Positions 8,305 through 16,255 of a stretch of DNA of 64,000 nt are shown here, one piece after another. Under the pieces are notes generated by a model. It searched no databases. It was not told the origin of the DNA and was given only the letters and a program-made list of their open reading frames with translations. The stretch comes from Leptothermofonsia sichuanensis E412 (lineage in GTDB: Bacteria > Cyanobacteriota > Cyanobacteriia > Leptolyngbyales > Leptolyngbyaceae): contig NZ_CP072600.1 of assembly GCF_019891175.1 (NCBI RefSeq), positions 434,001 through 498,000 on the forward strand. Reading direction: 5' to 3'. Numbering within the stretch: the first letter of the stretch is position 1; every line of letters begins with the position of its first letter. Made by a program: the position numbers and the translations under genes.

Positions 8305-11300
8305 CCGCCTCTACCCTCAATCCCACCGTTCTCGAACCGCTGTTTGCCCCCTGGCAAGAACCCAACGCCCATCGCGTCCGGGCAGAAAAGTCTGGCGACC
8401 CCGCCGTGGTAAAACAGGGACGCAGAGCCTCCCCAATCGAGGTGGTCAATAACCTACGGGCAGCGGTGCGAGAGTGGCGAGAAGCCTTCTACATCGGAGC
8501 CAGCGACACCACGATTCAACTCCTGAACCACTGGTTTAACCGCGCCCATCGCCAAACCACCCCAGACGGTGAAGAATTTGAGTTTCGCTACTACTTCTGC
8601 CAGCGAGAAGCGGTCGAAACCTTGATCTACCTCAAAGAGGTGCGGCGGATCGAGTGCCTATCCCAAATCATTGCCGAATTTGGCGGCGCGAATGCCGAAT
8701 TACAAGCCCTGGGCATCACCGACGACGAAGATGCCTGGAGCCGCTACGCCTTCAAACTGGTCACCGGAGCAGGCAAAACCAAAGTCATGAGCCTGTGCAT
8801 TGTCTGGAGCTACTTTCATGCCCTGCGGGAATCTGACTCCGAAATGGCGCGGCATTTTGTCGTCATTGCCCCCAACCTCACCGTCTACGAACGCCTTAAA
8901 GACGACTTTGGCAACAGGCTGTTTGATGAAGACCCCCTGATTCCCCCCGAATGGCGCGGCGACTGGAATCTATCCGTCGTGCTGCAAGACGAAGCCAGCG
9001 GTGCAGCAACGGGCGGAACACTCTACCTCACCAATATCCATCGCCTCTATGACCCTACCAAACGAAAGTCGAAGGGTGAGTCCGATACCTATGACTGGAT
9101 GGGTCCAGCCGTCTCGAAAACCAAAGCCCTGGATACGGGTGCTGCCCTGCGCGATCGCATCACCGCCCATCGTCGCGTCATGGTGCTGAATGACGAAGCC
9201 CACCACGTCTGGGATCCCGGTTCCGCCTGGAACGAAGCCATCCGCACCCTGCACGAAACCATCCTGTCTCGCAGCGGTGGCAAACTGGTGGCGCAACTGG
9301 ATTTTTCTGCCACCCCCAAAGACAACAAGGGGCTACTGTTCAAGCACATCGTTTGCGACACGCCGCTGGGGGAAGCTGTGGATGCCGGGATTGTGAAAAC
9401 CCCGCTGATTGGACAAGCCAGCCGCAAGTTAGTCGAACAAGCCGACGACAACGCCGCCTATCGCTGGGAACAGCACTTGCTCCTGGGTTACGAACGCTGG
9501 AAAGCCAGCCAAGCCGAGTGGGAAGCCAGCGGCAAAAAGCCGCTGCTGTTCATCATGTGCGATGACACTGATGCCGCCGATCAAATTACTCAACGCTTCA
9601 ACACTGACCCGCTGTTTGAGCACCTCAACGGCAAAACCATCAACCTGCACACCAACCTAAAGGGCAAACTCAAAAAAGTGGGACGGGGCAAGGATGCCCG
9701 CTACGAATTTGTCGAAGACGAAAAAGCCATCAGCGACGATGACCTAAAGGCATTGCGAAAACTCAGCCGGGAACTGGATAGCAATGCCAGTCCCTATTTC
9801 TGCATTGTCTCAGTATTGATGCTGCGGGAAGGCTGGGACGTGCGAAACGTGACCACGATCGTGCCCCTGCGTCCTTACAGTTCCAAAGCCAACATTCTGC
9901 CCGAACAAACCCTGGGACGAGGCTTGCGCCGCATGACTCCTCCTGGTCAAGCCAACGAATTGGTGACGGTGGTCGAACATCCCGCCTTTGCCAGCCTCTA
10001 TCAGCAAGAACTGGCTCAGGAAGGGTTGCCGCTGGAAATTGTGGAACTCGATCGCGTTCCTGCCACCACGATTTCCATCTTCCCCGATGAAGCCCACAAA
10101 GATTTGAATGCCTTGAACATCCAGATTCCCACCCTTTCCGCAGGTTTTCGGATTGTGCCCAAGCTAGAAGGCTTGACGATTCAGGATGTAAAAAAGGCGT
10201 TTAAGCGGTTTCAGCCGTTGCCGCTGCCCTCATCCCCCCAACCCCCTTCTCCCAGAACGGGAGAAGGGGGAGAAGACTATGGCTTAGGCAGTGGTTCGGC
10301 TCCCCTCTCCCAGCTTGGGAGAGGGGTTGGGGGTGAGGGCAACAATGTCATCGAATACGAAGGGCGGCACCTGTTCACGGGAGAAGTCGTCGAAAAAATG
10401 CAGTTGAGTTTGCCGCTGCTGGAGTCAGGCATTGGCGCAGTTTCCTACTATGTCAAACAACTGGAAACCATTTGCAAATTGCGGGGATTGCATCCCATCC
10501 TGGCTCCTCTGATCCAAACCTTTCTGGAAGAAATCCTGTTTGAGCAGAAAACCACCCTATTCGATCCGGCTCTGGTGGCTCGCTTAGCCGACTCCGACGT
10601 GGGTGAACACCTGCGGGCAGTGTTTGTTCCCCTGATCCGCAGTCGCACCACTACCAGCGAAGAACGGTTGATCGCCGAGCCGCCCAAATCTCTGAATGCC
10701 TGGAAACCCTATCAAGTCACCCTCAGCGAACGCCGTCCCGCCCTAGAAGCAGCAAAGACTCTATTCAATCTGGTGACGTGCAATCGTGAATTAGAGGTGG
10801 CAGTGGCGAAGTTTTGCGATCGCGCCCCCGATGTCGCTGCCTTTGCCAAAAACGCCGGATCGCAGTGCTTGCGAATTGATTACCTGGCCAATGGCGATCG
10901 CCTCGCCTTCTATACCCCAGACTTCTTCATTCGTACCCTTGATGGTCACTACTACCTGGTCGAAACCAAAGGGCGAGAAGATCGGGATGTACCGTTGAAA
11001 GCCAAAGCGGCGATCGCTTGGTGCGAGGCTGCCAGTCGCCCTCATCCCCTAACCCCGTCTCCCAGAACGAGAGAAGGGGGACAAGAAGATACTCCGGCTC
11101 CCCTCTCCCAGCTTGGGAGAGGGGCTGGGGGTGAGGGAGTCCAATGGCACTATCTCTACATTCCGCAAGGCGTATTTGAGCGCATGGCAGGCGATACCGT
11201 TGCTGAATTGGCTCGTGCCTGTGCCCCTGCTCTGCAAAACCTGCTCCAATCTGAGGAATTCCAGGATTTACCTCTATTCGTGAATTTGGGGCAATCTGAC

Positions 11301-11894
11301 GACGAAGTTGCTACTGTAGATAGCTTGATTGATCCAGCCATTCTCAATGCCTTGCCTTCTCGCTATCGCCGCGCCGCCGATCAAGCCGTCATGCTCTATC
11401 GCTTCTTTGAAAACAAAGAGGGAATGAATTATGCCCCTGTTTTTACCGCTCTGTTGGGTTCGATCGATGAAGTGGCAAAAGGCTTCCTGGTACGGCGACT
11501 GCAACCAGAAATGCCCGTCACCGTAGAAGACCAAAAAGCCTGGTTTGCTCCCTATCTGGGCGGTGTTGACCGTAAATCAGAGGACTATTACCGCAAATTG
11601 GCACAAAACCTGAAACGAACGTTGGTATTCAATAATGGCTTGTCGCTCATTGGCTTGCTGCGATCGTGTCTAGATTATGCACTTAATGACACCACAAAAA
11701 TCGGTGGTGTGTTTGAAGCCTTACAAACTCAGTTGCGGTTTCAGGGTGGGCGTAAGTTTTTGGAAACCGTCACCCGCATCAACGACTTTCGGAACACCTA
11801 CATTGCCCACCAGGAACAGGAGTTGACTGATAAAAACCTGGCTGAACAGGAACTCAAAATCTGGATTGAGGCATTGCATATGATTGGAAAGTAA
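8301..11894 (+). CDS. res: Type III-like restriction subunit (Res): SF2 helicase, PD-(D/E)xK nuclease, C-terminal HEPN-like domain
   Basis: A 1197-residue protein. Walker A is TGAGKT (155-160) and the DEAH box lies at 298-301, with an SF2 motif III-like DFSATP and motif VI-like QTLGRGLRRM, so it is an ATP-driven helicase/translocase. The nuclease core reads PDFF (D874) then VETKG (E888, K890). The last 35 residues contain RNTYIAH (R1164, H1170), matching the HEPN R-x4-6-H pattern. Two in-frame copies of a proline/glycine-rich palindromic repeat interrupt it at residues about 643-680 and 914-946. It would need Mod for site recognition, yet mod is split; the effect on Res is unknown. It is the last gene of the operon, preceded by the HEPN gene with 4-bp overlap. 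Confidence 0.93.
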   Translation: MTASTLNPTVLEPLFAPWQEPNAHRVRAEKSGDPAVVKQGRRASPIEVVNNLRAAVREWREAFYIGASDTTIQLLNHWFNRAHRQTTPDGEEFEFRYYFCQREAVETLIYLKEVRRIECLSQIIAEFGGANAELQALGITDDEDAWSRYAFKLVTGAGKTKVMSLCIVWSYFHALRESDSEMARHFVVIAPNLTVYERLKDDFGNRLFDEDPLIPPEWRGDWNLSVVLQDEASGAATGGTLYLTNIHRLYDPTKRKSKGESDTYDWMGPAVSKTKALDTGAALRDRITAHRRVMVLNDEAHHVWDPGSAWNEAIRTLHETILSRSGGKLVAQLDFSATPKDNKGLLFKHIVCDTPLGEAVDAGIVKTPLIGQASRKLVEQADDNAAYRWEQHLLLGYERWKASQAEWEASGKKPLLFIMCDDTDAADQITQRFNTDPLFEHLNGKTINLHTNLKGKLKKVGRGKDARYEFVEDEKAISDDDLKALRKLSRELDSNASPYFCIVSVLMLREGWDVRNVTTIVPLRPYSSKANILPEQTLGRGLRRMTPPGQANELVTVVEHPAFASLYQQELAQEGLPLEIVELDRVPATTISIFPDEAHKDLNALNIQIPTLSAGFRIVPKLEGLTIQDVKKAFKRFQPLPLPSSPQPPSPRTGEGGEDYGLGSGSAPLSQLGRGVGGEGNNVIEYEGRHLFTGEVVEKMQLSLPLLESGIGAVSYYVKQLETICKLRGLHPILAPLIQTFLEEILFEQKTTLFDPALVARLADSDVGEHLRAVFVPLIRSRTTTSEERLIAEPPKSLNAWKPYQVTLSERRPALEAAKTLFNLVTCNRELEVAVAKFCDRAPDVAAFAKNAGSQCLRIDYLANGDRLAFYTPDFFIRTLDGHYYLVETKGREDRDVPLKAKAAIAWCEAASRPHPLTPSPRTREGGQEDTPAPLSQLGRGAGGEGVQWHYLYIPQGVFERMAGDTVAELARACAPALQNLLQSEEFQDLPLFVNLGQSDDEVATVDSLIDPAILNALPSRYRRAADQAVMLYRFFENKEGMNYAPVFTALLGSIDEVAKGFLVRRLQPEMPVTVEDQKAWFAPYLGGVDRKSEDYYRKLAQNLKRTLVFNNGLSLIGLLRSCLDYALNDTTKIGGVFEALQTQLRFQGGRKFLETVTRINDFRNTYIAHQEQELTDKNLAEQELKIWIEALHMIGK
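10229..10339 (+). repeat. Palindromic repeat inserted in frame in res (copy 1)
   Basis: Two adjacent palindromic blocks, CTTCTCCCAGAACGGGAGAAG and CCCTCTCCCAGCTTGGGAGAGGG, with ACCCCC/GGGGGT flanks. The second copy is at 11040-11137. Both keep the res frame and encode SPRTGEGG/LSQLGRG-type low-complexity sequence, so they look like mobile palindromes tolerated in linker regions. Confidence 0.9.
11040..11137 (+). repeat. Palindromic repeat inserted in frame in res (copy 2)
   Basis: Shares CTCCCAGAACG-GAGAAGGGGG and CCCCTCTCCCAGCTTGGGAG with the copy at 10229-10339 but is shorter in its middle. It encodes PSPRTREGG and APLSQLGRGAGGEG. It lies shortly after the nuclease motif and before the C-terminal HEPN-like region. 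Confidence 0.9.
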
Positions 11895-11979
11895 GCAAGA
11901 TGTAGTTGCCAAGCGAGATAACAAATCGTTGGCGTAGCCTCGACCCAAGAGTTAGGAGCCAACCGCCGAAGGGTTATCT

Positions 11980-12117
11980 GTGAGCATCAAAGGCGATCTG
12001 CGGCGGCTCATCTCAATCGATCGGTTACTGATTGCCCAAAGCCGAATCGAGCAAGCAATTCTAATTACTCGTGACCCAGTATTTCAGCAATATGATTGTC
12101 AGATACTTTGGGAATAA
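11980..12117 (+). pseudogene. PIN-domain (VapC-like) C-terminal remnant
   Basis: An open stretch ending at TAA 12115-12117 reads DRLLIAQSRIEQAILITRD then FQQYDCQILW. This is the usual end of VapC-type PIN ribonucleases (D-x-LIAQ...LITRD...F..Y). Only about 45 codons remain, and an in-frame TAG at 11953-11955 precedes them, so the N-terminal catalytic half is missing. It is a decayed toxin fragment next to the restriction operon. Confidence 0.65.
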
Positions 12118-12258
12118 GTTACAGCAGCAAAAATTTCTTTCTCCAACCCTACCACCCCAACCACAGGCAGCCACTACTGTCTCTACCATCATCCCGGCTT
12201 ACCCTGACAAAAGAAACCAGGTTTCTGATCTTGTCCCACCCAATACTTTATTTCTCTA

Positions 12259-12361
12259 GTGGTCTGTCAAATTAAATTTGACAGGTAACTGAATACTGAA
12301 AGGCTGATTGAAGTTAAATTTTGAGGGTCTGCGACCCGTCAAAATTTTCCTGACGGAACAC
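12259..12361. mobile_element. MITE type 2, copy 1 (103 bp)
   Basis: Begins GTGGTCTGTCAAATTAAATT and ends with the complement GTGTTCCGTCAGGA. TA flanks lie at 12257-12258 and 12362-12363. An equal-length copy lies at 14400-14502. The GT-GTCTGTCAA terminus resembles the ends of IS630 element B, so that transposase may mobilise it. Confidence 0.85.
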
Positions 12362-12363
12362 TA

Positions 12364-12457
12364 GTGGTTTGTCAACTTTTGTAGTTGTGAGGCTGGAGGA
12401 GAGAAAGGGTTATGATTTTGGGGTTTTCAACCCACAAAATAATTCTTGACAGACCAC
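12364..12457. mobile_element. MITE type 1, copy 1 (94 bp)
   Basis: Termini are GTGGTTTGTCAA and, on the complement, GTGGTCTGTCAA, flanked by TA. It holds a TTTTGGGGTTTTCAACCCACAAAAT internal palindrome. The left TA is shared with the MITE at 12259 and the right TA with the IS630 copy at 12460, giving a head-to-tail array. A related copy lies at 16663-16755. Confidence 0.87.
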
Positions 12458-12459
12458 TA

Positions 12460-13685
12460 GTAGCTTGTCAAGAAAGAATTGAGGGATAGAGTCGCTTAAG
12501 TTTGATGCGAGCATCTTCAGTCGTAAATTGCCAATCAATGGTGCGAGATTGATCATTTCTGCGTTCTTCCCAAGCAGCAATTTCCCGTTTCAACGTATCT
12601 TGATCTGGGATGCGACGATCCAAGCACTGACGGGCTAAAACACTGAGTTCAATTTCTGCCATGTTAAGCCAACTGCCATGTTTTGGTGTGTAATGAATCT
12701 CTAATTTGTCTAGAATCCGCTTGGCTTCTTGAGGTGCAAACGTCTCATACAAGGCAGATGGGTCATGAATATTGAGTTGGTCATGCACGATGGTAATCCA
12801 TTCGGCATCGGGGTAACGCACATCCACCAGATATTTCATTTGTTTGGCATAGTCTTGTTTGGTGCGCCGTTCAGTGACTTCTACATGCCGCCATCCAGCT
12901 AAGGGTTCAGAAATCATGAAGAGATTACAGACCCCATTGCGTTCATATTCGTTCATATTCATAGTCATAGCGCTTCGGTTGACCGGGTTGGGGGGGGAGG
13001 GGAACTTGCGTTTCGAGGACTAATTGTTTGCTGGTTTCATCGAAACAAACGACCGGGTAGCGCGGGTCATAAGGGCGTGTATAAACGCTCAAAACATCTT
13101 CCATGTAGTAAACAAACTCGCCATTGGACTTCGGCGGAATTACCCAGCATTCCTGCAACCAGGGTTTGAGTTCGTTTTTTTCAGCGTTTGCCGCACGGTT
13201 TCATGCGAAATGCTCTCTACATATCCCAACTCAACCAGTTGGTCTGCTAACAGGCGAACGCTCCATTTCCCTTGTCCTTCAGGAGTCTCGGCACACGCCA
13301 GCGCAATCAAATGCGCTTCTTGTTCGCCATCGAGTAAGCGGGGCTTGGTTCGACTTGGAGTTTGACGCCCTAAGGCAGCCTCTAAACTCTGTGCAACAAA
13401 GCGTTGCCGGACTCGTTCAATCGTAGATACGCTAATATCGAGTGCATCACTGATATCTTGATCCCGCCAACCGCCGCCTTCCTGGTTGATGTCAGCTTTC
13501 AGCAAAATTCGAGCATGATTGAGTTTATAAACGGATGTTTTTCCGGTTGTTGTCAGACTTTCTAAAGTCTCCCGCTCTTCACAGCTAAGGGCTACGATGT
13601 ATCTCTTTTGGGGCATGGTTGGTAAGAGGTATCTGCCTCTCCATTCTCCCCTAATCTATCCATCAAAACAAAGTTGACAGACTAC
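12460..13685 (-). mobile_element. IS630-type insertion sequence B, copy 2 (1226 bp)
   Basis: Same element as 3514-4727, with ends GTAGCTTGTCAAG/GTAGTCTGTCAAC and TA at 12458-12459 and 13686-13687. It differs from copy 1 by a 10-bp duplication (GTTCATATTC), two additional G in a G tract, and a C/G change near 13428 (Arg to Ser in the transposase). It sits against MITE type 1. Confidence 0.95.
12468..13616 (-). pseudogene. IS630-type transposase, copy 2, frameshifted
   Basis: Same organisation as copy 1: a helix-turn-helix frame from 13616, an A7 slippage site near 13176, and a DDE core. Here the C tract is long enough to read through PLPPQPGQPKRYDYEYER, but a 10-bp duplication right after it shifts the frame and gives a stop (YERI, stop at 12943-12945). 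The last frame (12968 to 12468) carries the remaining DDE motifs. Copy 1 has the complementary defect. Confidence 0.9.
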
Positions 13686-13726
13686 TAGTGCAGGTTGCCG
13701 AAAATAACCCGCCAGTTTTAGCTTGA

Positions 13727-13852
13727 ACCACAAAGACACAAAGCACACTAAAAGCCTATCCGAAAAGCCCCAATGGACAAAGCTCAAACCTAGACTGAGT
13801 AAGTTTTCGGATAGGCTTTAAGAAACGTTGTGTCCCTTCGTGCCTTTGTGGT
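13727..13852. repeat. ACCACAAAG palindrome carrying a nested CCTATCCGAAAA palindrome
   Basis: Outer arms ACCACAAAGACACAAAG and CTTCGTGCCTTTGTGGT enclose an inner inverted repeat, AAAGCCTATCCGAAAA (13755 on) and TTTTCGGATAGGCTTT (to 13820). The outer family recurs at 18113, 37589, 59261 and 62147. The inner one recurs as degenerate arms at 51308 and 51455. It looks like one repeat inserted in another. Confidence 0.75.
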
Positions 13853-14064
13853 GAAAAACCTCTGCCGCAATGCACTGGGCAGGGTCAACTTATACGGGCT
13901 ATGCCCCGCAATTGACATTGGCGGATCCAATTTTTGGGGACCACCTCAGACAGCAACGCCATATCGAGAAAAGTGGAAAAGATATTAAATAATCTCCTAC
14001 ACCGATGAAATCAATGCGATATTATTCCCTGGTTACTGTTTGACCTCTCAAAGGAGATATCTCT

Positions 14065-14400
14065 ATGAGCTTTTTAAGCAAGCTATTTGGCAAAAAAGAA
14101 GAAGAGAAAGCAGCGGCCTCTCCTCAAATTTCTGTGCAGGCAGCAGCGGCTGAAAAGTCAATTCCGCCTGAAAAGGTTGGGTTAGACGGCAACTTCGATG
14201 AAAGCGGTCTGGCCAAGCGCGTTGCCAAGGCGCTGGATGATGCCAACATTTCTGATCATGTTGGTCTCTGGGTTGCCCAGACGGGTAGTGTGGTGGTGCT
14301 GAAGTATAATCCAGATGCCGAGGGTGTTTTAGCCCAAGCCCGGCAAGTTGCGATGACCGTGGAAGGGGCAACGGATGTACAAACCGTGCCCAATACCTAG
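14065..14400 (+). CDS. BON domain protein
   Basis: A 111-residue protein. Its lysine-rich N-terminus (SKLFGKKEEEK) and alanine-rich linker lead to a BON-type fold from about residue 50 (LAKRVAKALDDANI...VGLWVAQTGSVVVL). BON domains are thought to bind membranes or ligands and often occur in envelope or stress proteins. No signal peptide is seen, so it is probably cytoplasmic. AAAGGAG lies 8 bases before ATG. The stop codon TAG (14398-14400) is formed by the TA target plus the first base of a MITE, so the end of the gene lies exactly at an insertion junction. Confidence 0.8.
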   Translation: MSFLSKLFGKKEEEKAAASPQISVQAAAAEKSIPPEKVGLDGNFDESGLAKRVAKALDDANISDHVGLWVAQTGSVVVLKYNPDAEGVLAQARQVAMTVEGATDVQTVPNT

Positions 14401-14502
14401 TAGTCTGTCAAATTAAATTTGACAGGTAACTGAATACTGAAAGGCTGATTGAAGTTAAATTTTGAGGGTCTGCGACCCGTTAAAATTTTCCTGGCGGAAC
14501 AT
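14400..14502. mobile_element. MITE type 2, copy 2 (103 bp)
   Basis: Begins GTAGTCTGTCAAATTAAATT and matches 12259-12361 along its whole length with a few substitutions. TA lies at 14398-14399 and 14503-14504. It is followed at 14505 by another GTGGTCTGTCAAG end without a visible partner, perhaps the remains of a third element. Confidence 0.85.
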
Positions 14503-14723
14503 TAGTGGTCTGTCAAGCTGGATTGATGGCGATAGCCATCCAGGTCAGGACAAATTAGAAAGCTCAGAGCCTTATCTTGCCATCCTTTCTTCCCTATACC
14601 CTGTCCCCTGTTTTTTCTGAAAACCCTAACCCGGCATTGAGCCATCAGCCCTCCCTGGTAACCAGACGAGGGCTGATAAACCTCTTCCAGTTTTTTGTGT
14701 GAATGCCGTTAACCCAAAACGCC

Positions 14724-16022
14724 TCACCCCCCACCCCGACCTAACGCCTGCCCGGTTTCGCTATCAAATAAATGAAGCCTGTCCGGTGCCAGGGAAAGCC
14801 AGAGTTGTTCTCCCATTTGAACAGAGCGATCGCTCTCAATCCGCGCCTGCAAGGCATGACTGTCCAGTCCAGAGCCAACCAGACGAACAGACAGATAGGT
14901 TTCACTTCCTAAGGCTTCCACCAGTTCGACTTGAACTGGCAGATTTTTAGGAGCGGGAGCGCTGATACTGAGATGCTCTGGGCGAATGCCCAGGATGAGT
15001 GCTCGTCCATCGTATGGCTGGAGGGATTCAGCCCAGCTGGTGGGTAGGGTTAGACGAAACTGGGGATGGGTGATCAGCAGTGGGGCTTTGAACTGGACAG
15101 GTAGAAAATTCATCGGTGGAGAACCAATAAACTCTGCGACAAACCGGTTGGCTGGACGGTTATATAACTCCAAAGGAGAAGCAATTTGCTGAATTTGGCC
15201 AGCGTTCATGACAGCAATTCGATCGCCCATGGTCATGGCCTCTGTCTGGTCATGGGTAACGTAGATTGTGGTCGTCCCCAACCGCCGCTGAAGTTTTACA
15301 ATTTGCGATCGCGTCTCTGCCCGTAGTTTGGCATCCAGATTTGATAGAGGTTCATCCATCAAAAATACCTGCGGGTAGCGCGCCATTGCCCGTCCAAGGG
15401 CGACCCGCTGCTTTTGTCCGCCCGAAAGCTGCTTCGGTAGCCGATTCAGAAAGGGTTCAATTTGAAGTACCTGAGCGACCTGCCGTACCCGTTGATCGAT
15501 CGCCCTTTCCCGTTCTGAGCGATAACGCAGTCCCTTAGGCAATTTCCGAGTTGAAGCAACCAAAAGATTTTCTGCCCATAGAGGAAGGGATGAACTCGTC
15601 CCATGGCTCCCCGGTGCTCTGGTTTCTGACTCCTGGCTTCCTGGCTTCATGGTTCTTCTCAAACCAAATGCCAGGTTGTCGTACACCGTCATATGGGGGT
15701 AAAGGGCATAATTTTGAAACACCATGGCAATGTCGCGTTCCTTTGGGGGAAGGTGATTGACCAGGCGATCGCCCACATAAATGTTGCCGCCTGTCAACTC
15801 TTCTAATCCAGCAATCAAACGCAACAGCGTGCTTTTACCACAACCAGACGGACCCACCAGCACCATAAACTCGCCATCCTGAATGGTGAGATTGATGGCA
15901 CGCAGGACTGCCAGAGGCTGGGCTGAAGAGGAGGATGAAGAATCTACCCCTCCCCCCTGATTCCTGTCCCCTGTTCTCTTTTGAAAGCTTTTGTAAATGT
16001 TTTCTAAGACAACCTGTGCCAC
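14724..16022 (-). CDS. ABC transporter ATP-binding protein, MalK/UgpC type
   Basis: A 432-residue ATPase for a sugar or sugar-phosphate importer. Walker A GPSGCGKST (57-65), signature LSGGQ (199-203), Walker B FLMDEP (about 220-225) and the TIYVTHDQTEAM switch region are intact. The C-terminal third is the regulatory OB-fold (TOBE) domain, containing LGIRPEHL. GTG at 16022 (MAQVVLENIYKSF) is preferred to TTG at 16040 because family members start there. Two insertions are unusual: a Ser-rich stretch at 15-35 and about 38 residues after the Q-loop region (127-165), both from repeat-like DNA. No permease genes adjoin it, so it is probably a shared ATPase. Substrate unknown. Confidence 0.9.
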   Translation of the reverse strand: MAQVVLENIYKSFQKRTGDRNQGGGVDSSSSSSAQPLAVLRAINLTIQDGEFMVLVGPSGCGKSTLLRLIAGLEELTGGNIYVGDRLVNHLPPKERDIAMVFQNYALYPHMTVYDNLAFGLRRTMKPGSQESETRAPGSHGTSSSLPLWAENLLVASTRKLPKGLRYRSERERAIDQRVRQVAQVLQIEPFLNRLPKQLSGGQKQRVALGRAMARYPQVFLMDEPLSNLDAKLRAETRSQIVKLQRRLGTTTIYVTHDQTEAMTMGDRIAVMNAGQIQQIASPLELYNRPANRFVAEFIGSPPMNFLPVQFKAPLLITHPQFRLTLPTSWAESLQPYDGRALILGIRPEHLSISAPAPKNLPVQVELVEALGSETYLSVRLVGSGLDSHALQARIESDRSVQMGEQLWLSLAPDRLHLFDSETGQALGRGGG

Positions 16023-16067
16023 AGCAGTAATTAAATTCAATGCGTCAGATGACTAGCTTATATCAGG

Positions 16068-16102
16068 AAGGGCTTCCCCGATCGCTCATCAGGGAAGCCC
16101 TT
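16068..16102 (-). terminator. Hairpin terminator below the 35-residue peptide gene
   Basis: AAGGGCTTCCC and GGGAAGCCCTT form an 11-bp perfect stem with a 13-base loop. It lies between the peptide gene at 16148 and the ABC ATPase, both on the minus strand. No strong U tract follows. Confidence 0.6.
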
Positions 16103-16147
16103 AGCACTCATTACGAACCACAGCGCCAGGCGCTTTAACCGGAAGAC

Positions 16148-16255
16148 TTATGGGTTTGGATTATCTGGAGCACCCTCGCCCGCAAAGTATGCCCAGCTCC
16201 CGATTGTGGCAGCAAGCAGCCAACCAGTGAAGAAAACAACTGCCAGGGTCAACAT
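16148..16255 (-). CDS. 35-residue single-helix membrane peptide
   Basis: ATG at 16255 follows TCAAAGGAGGATAATTTT, a strong ribosome site. The product begins MLTLAVVFFTGWLLAATIG, one hydrophobic helix, and ends in a short polar tail with GEGAPDNPNP. Length and character resemble low-molecular-weight photosystem or cytochrome-complex subunits of cyanobacteria, but I cannot match it to a named Psb, Psa or Pet protein. A hairpin follows the stop. A real small gene is likely from the ribosome site and codon-level coherence. Confidence 0.72.
   Translation of the reverse strand: MLTLAVVFFTGWLLAATIGSWAYFAGEGAPDNPNP

Noticed and set aside
10448-10687. Minus-strand ORFs within res and other GC-rich genes
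   Set aside because: They are shadows of well-supported plus-strand genes, without ribosome sites or family resemblance.
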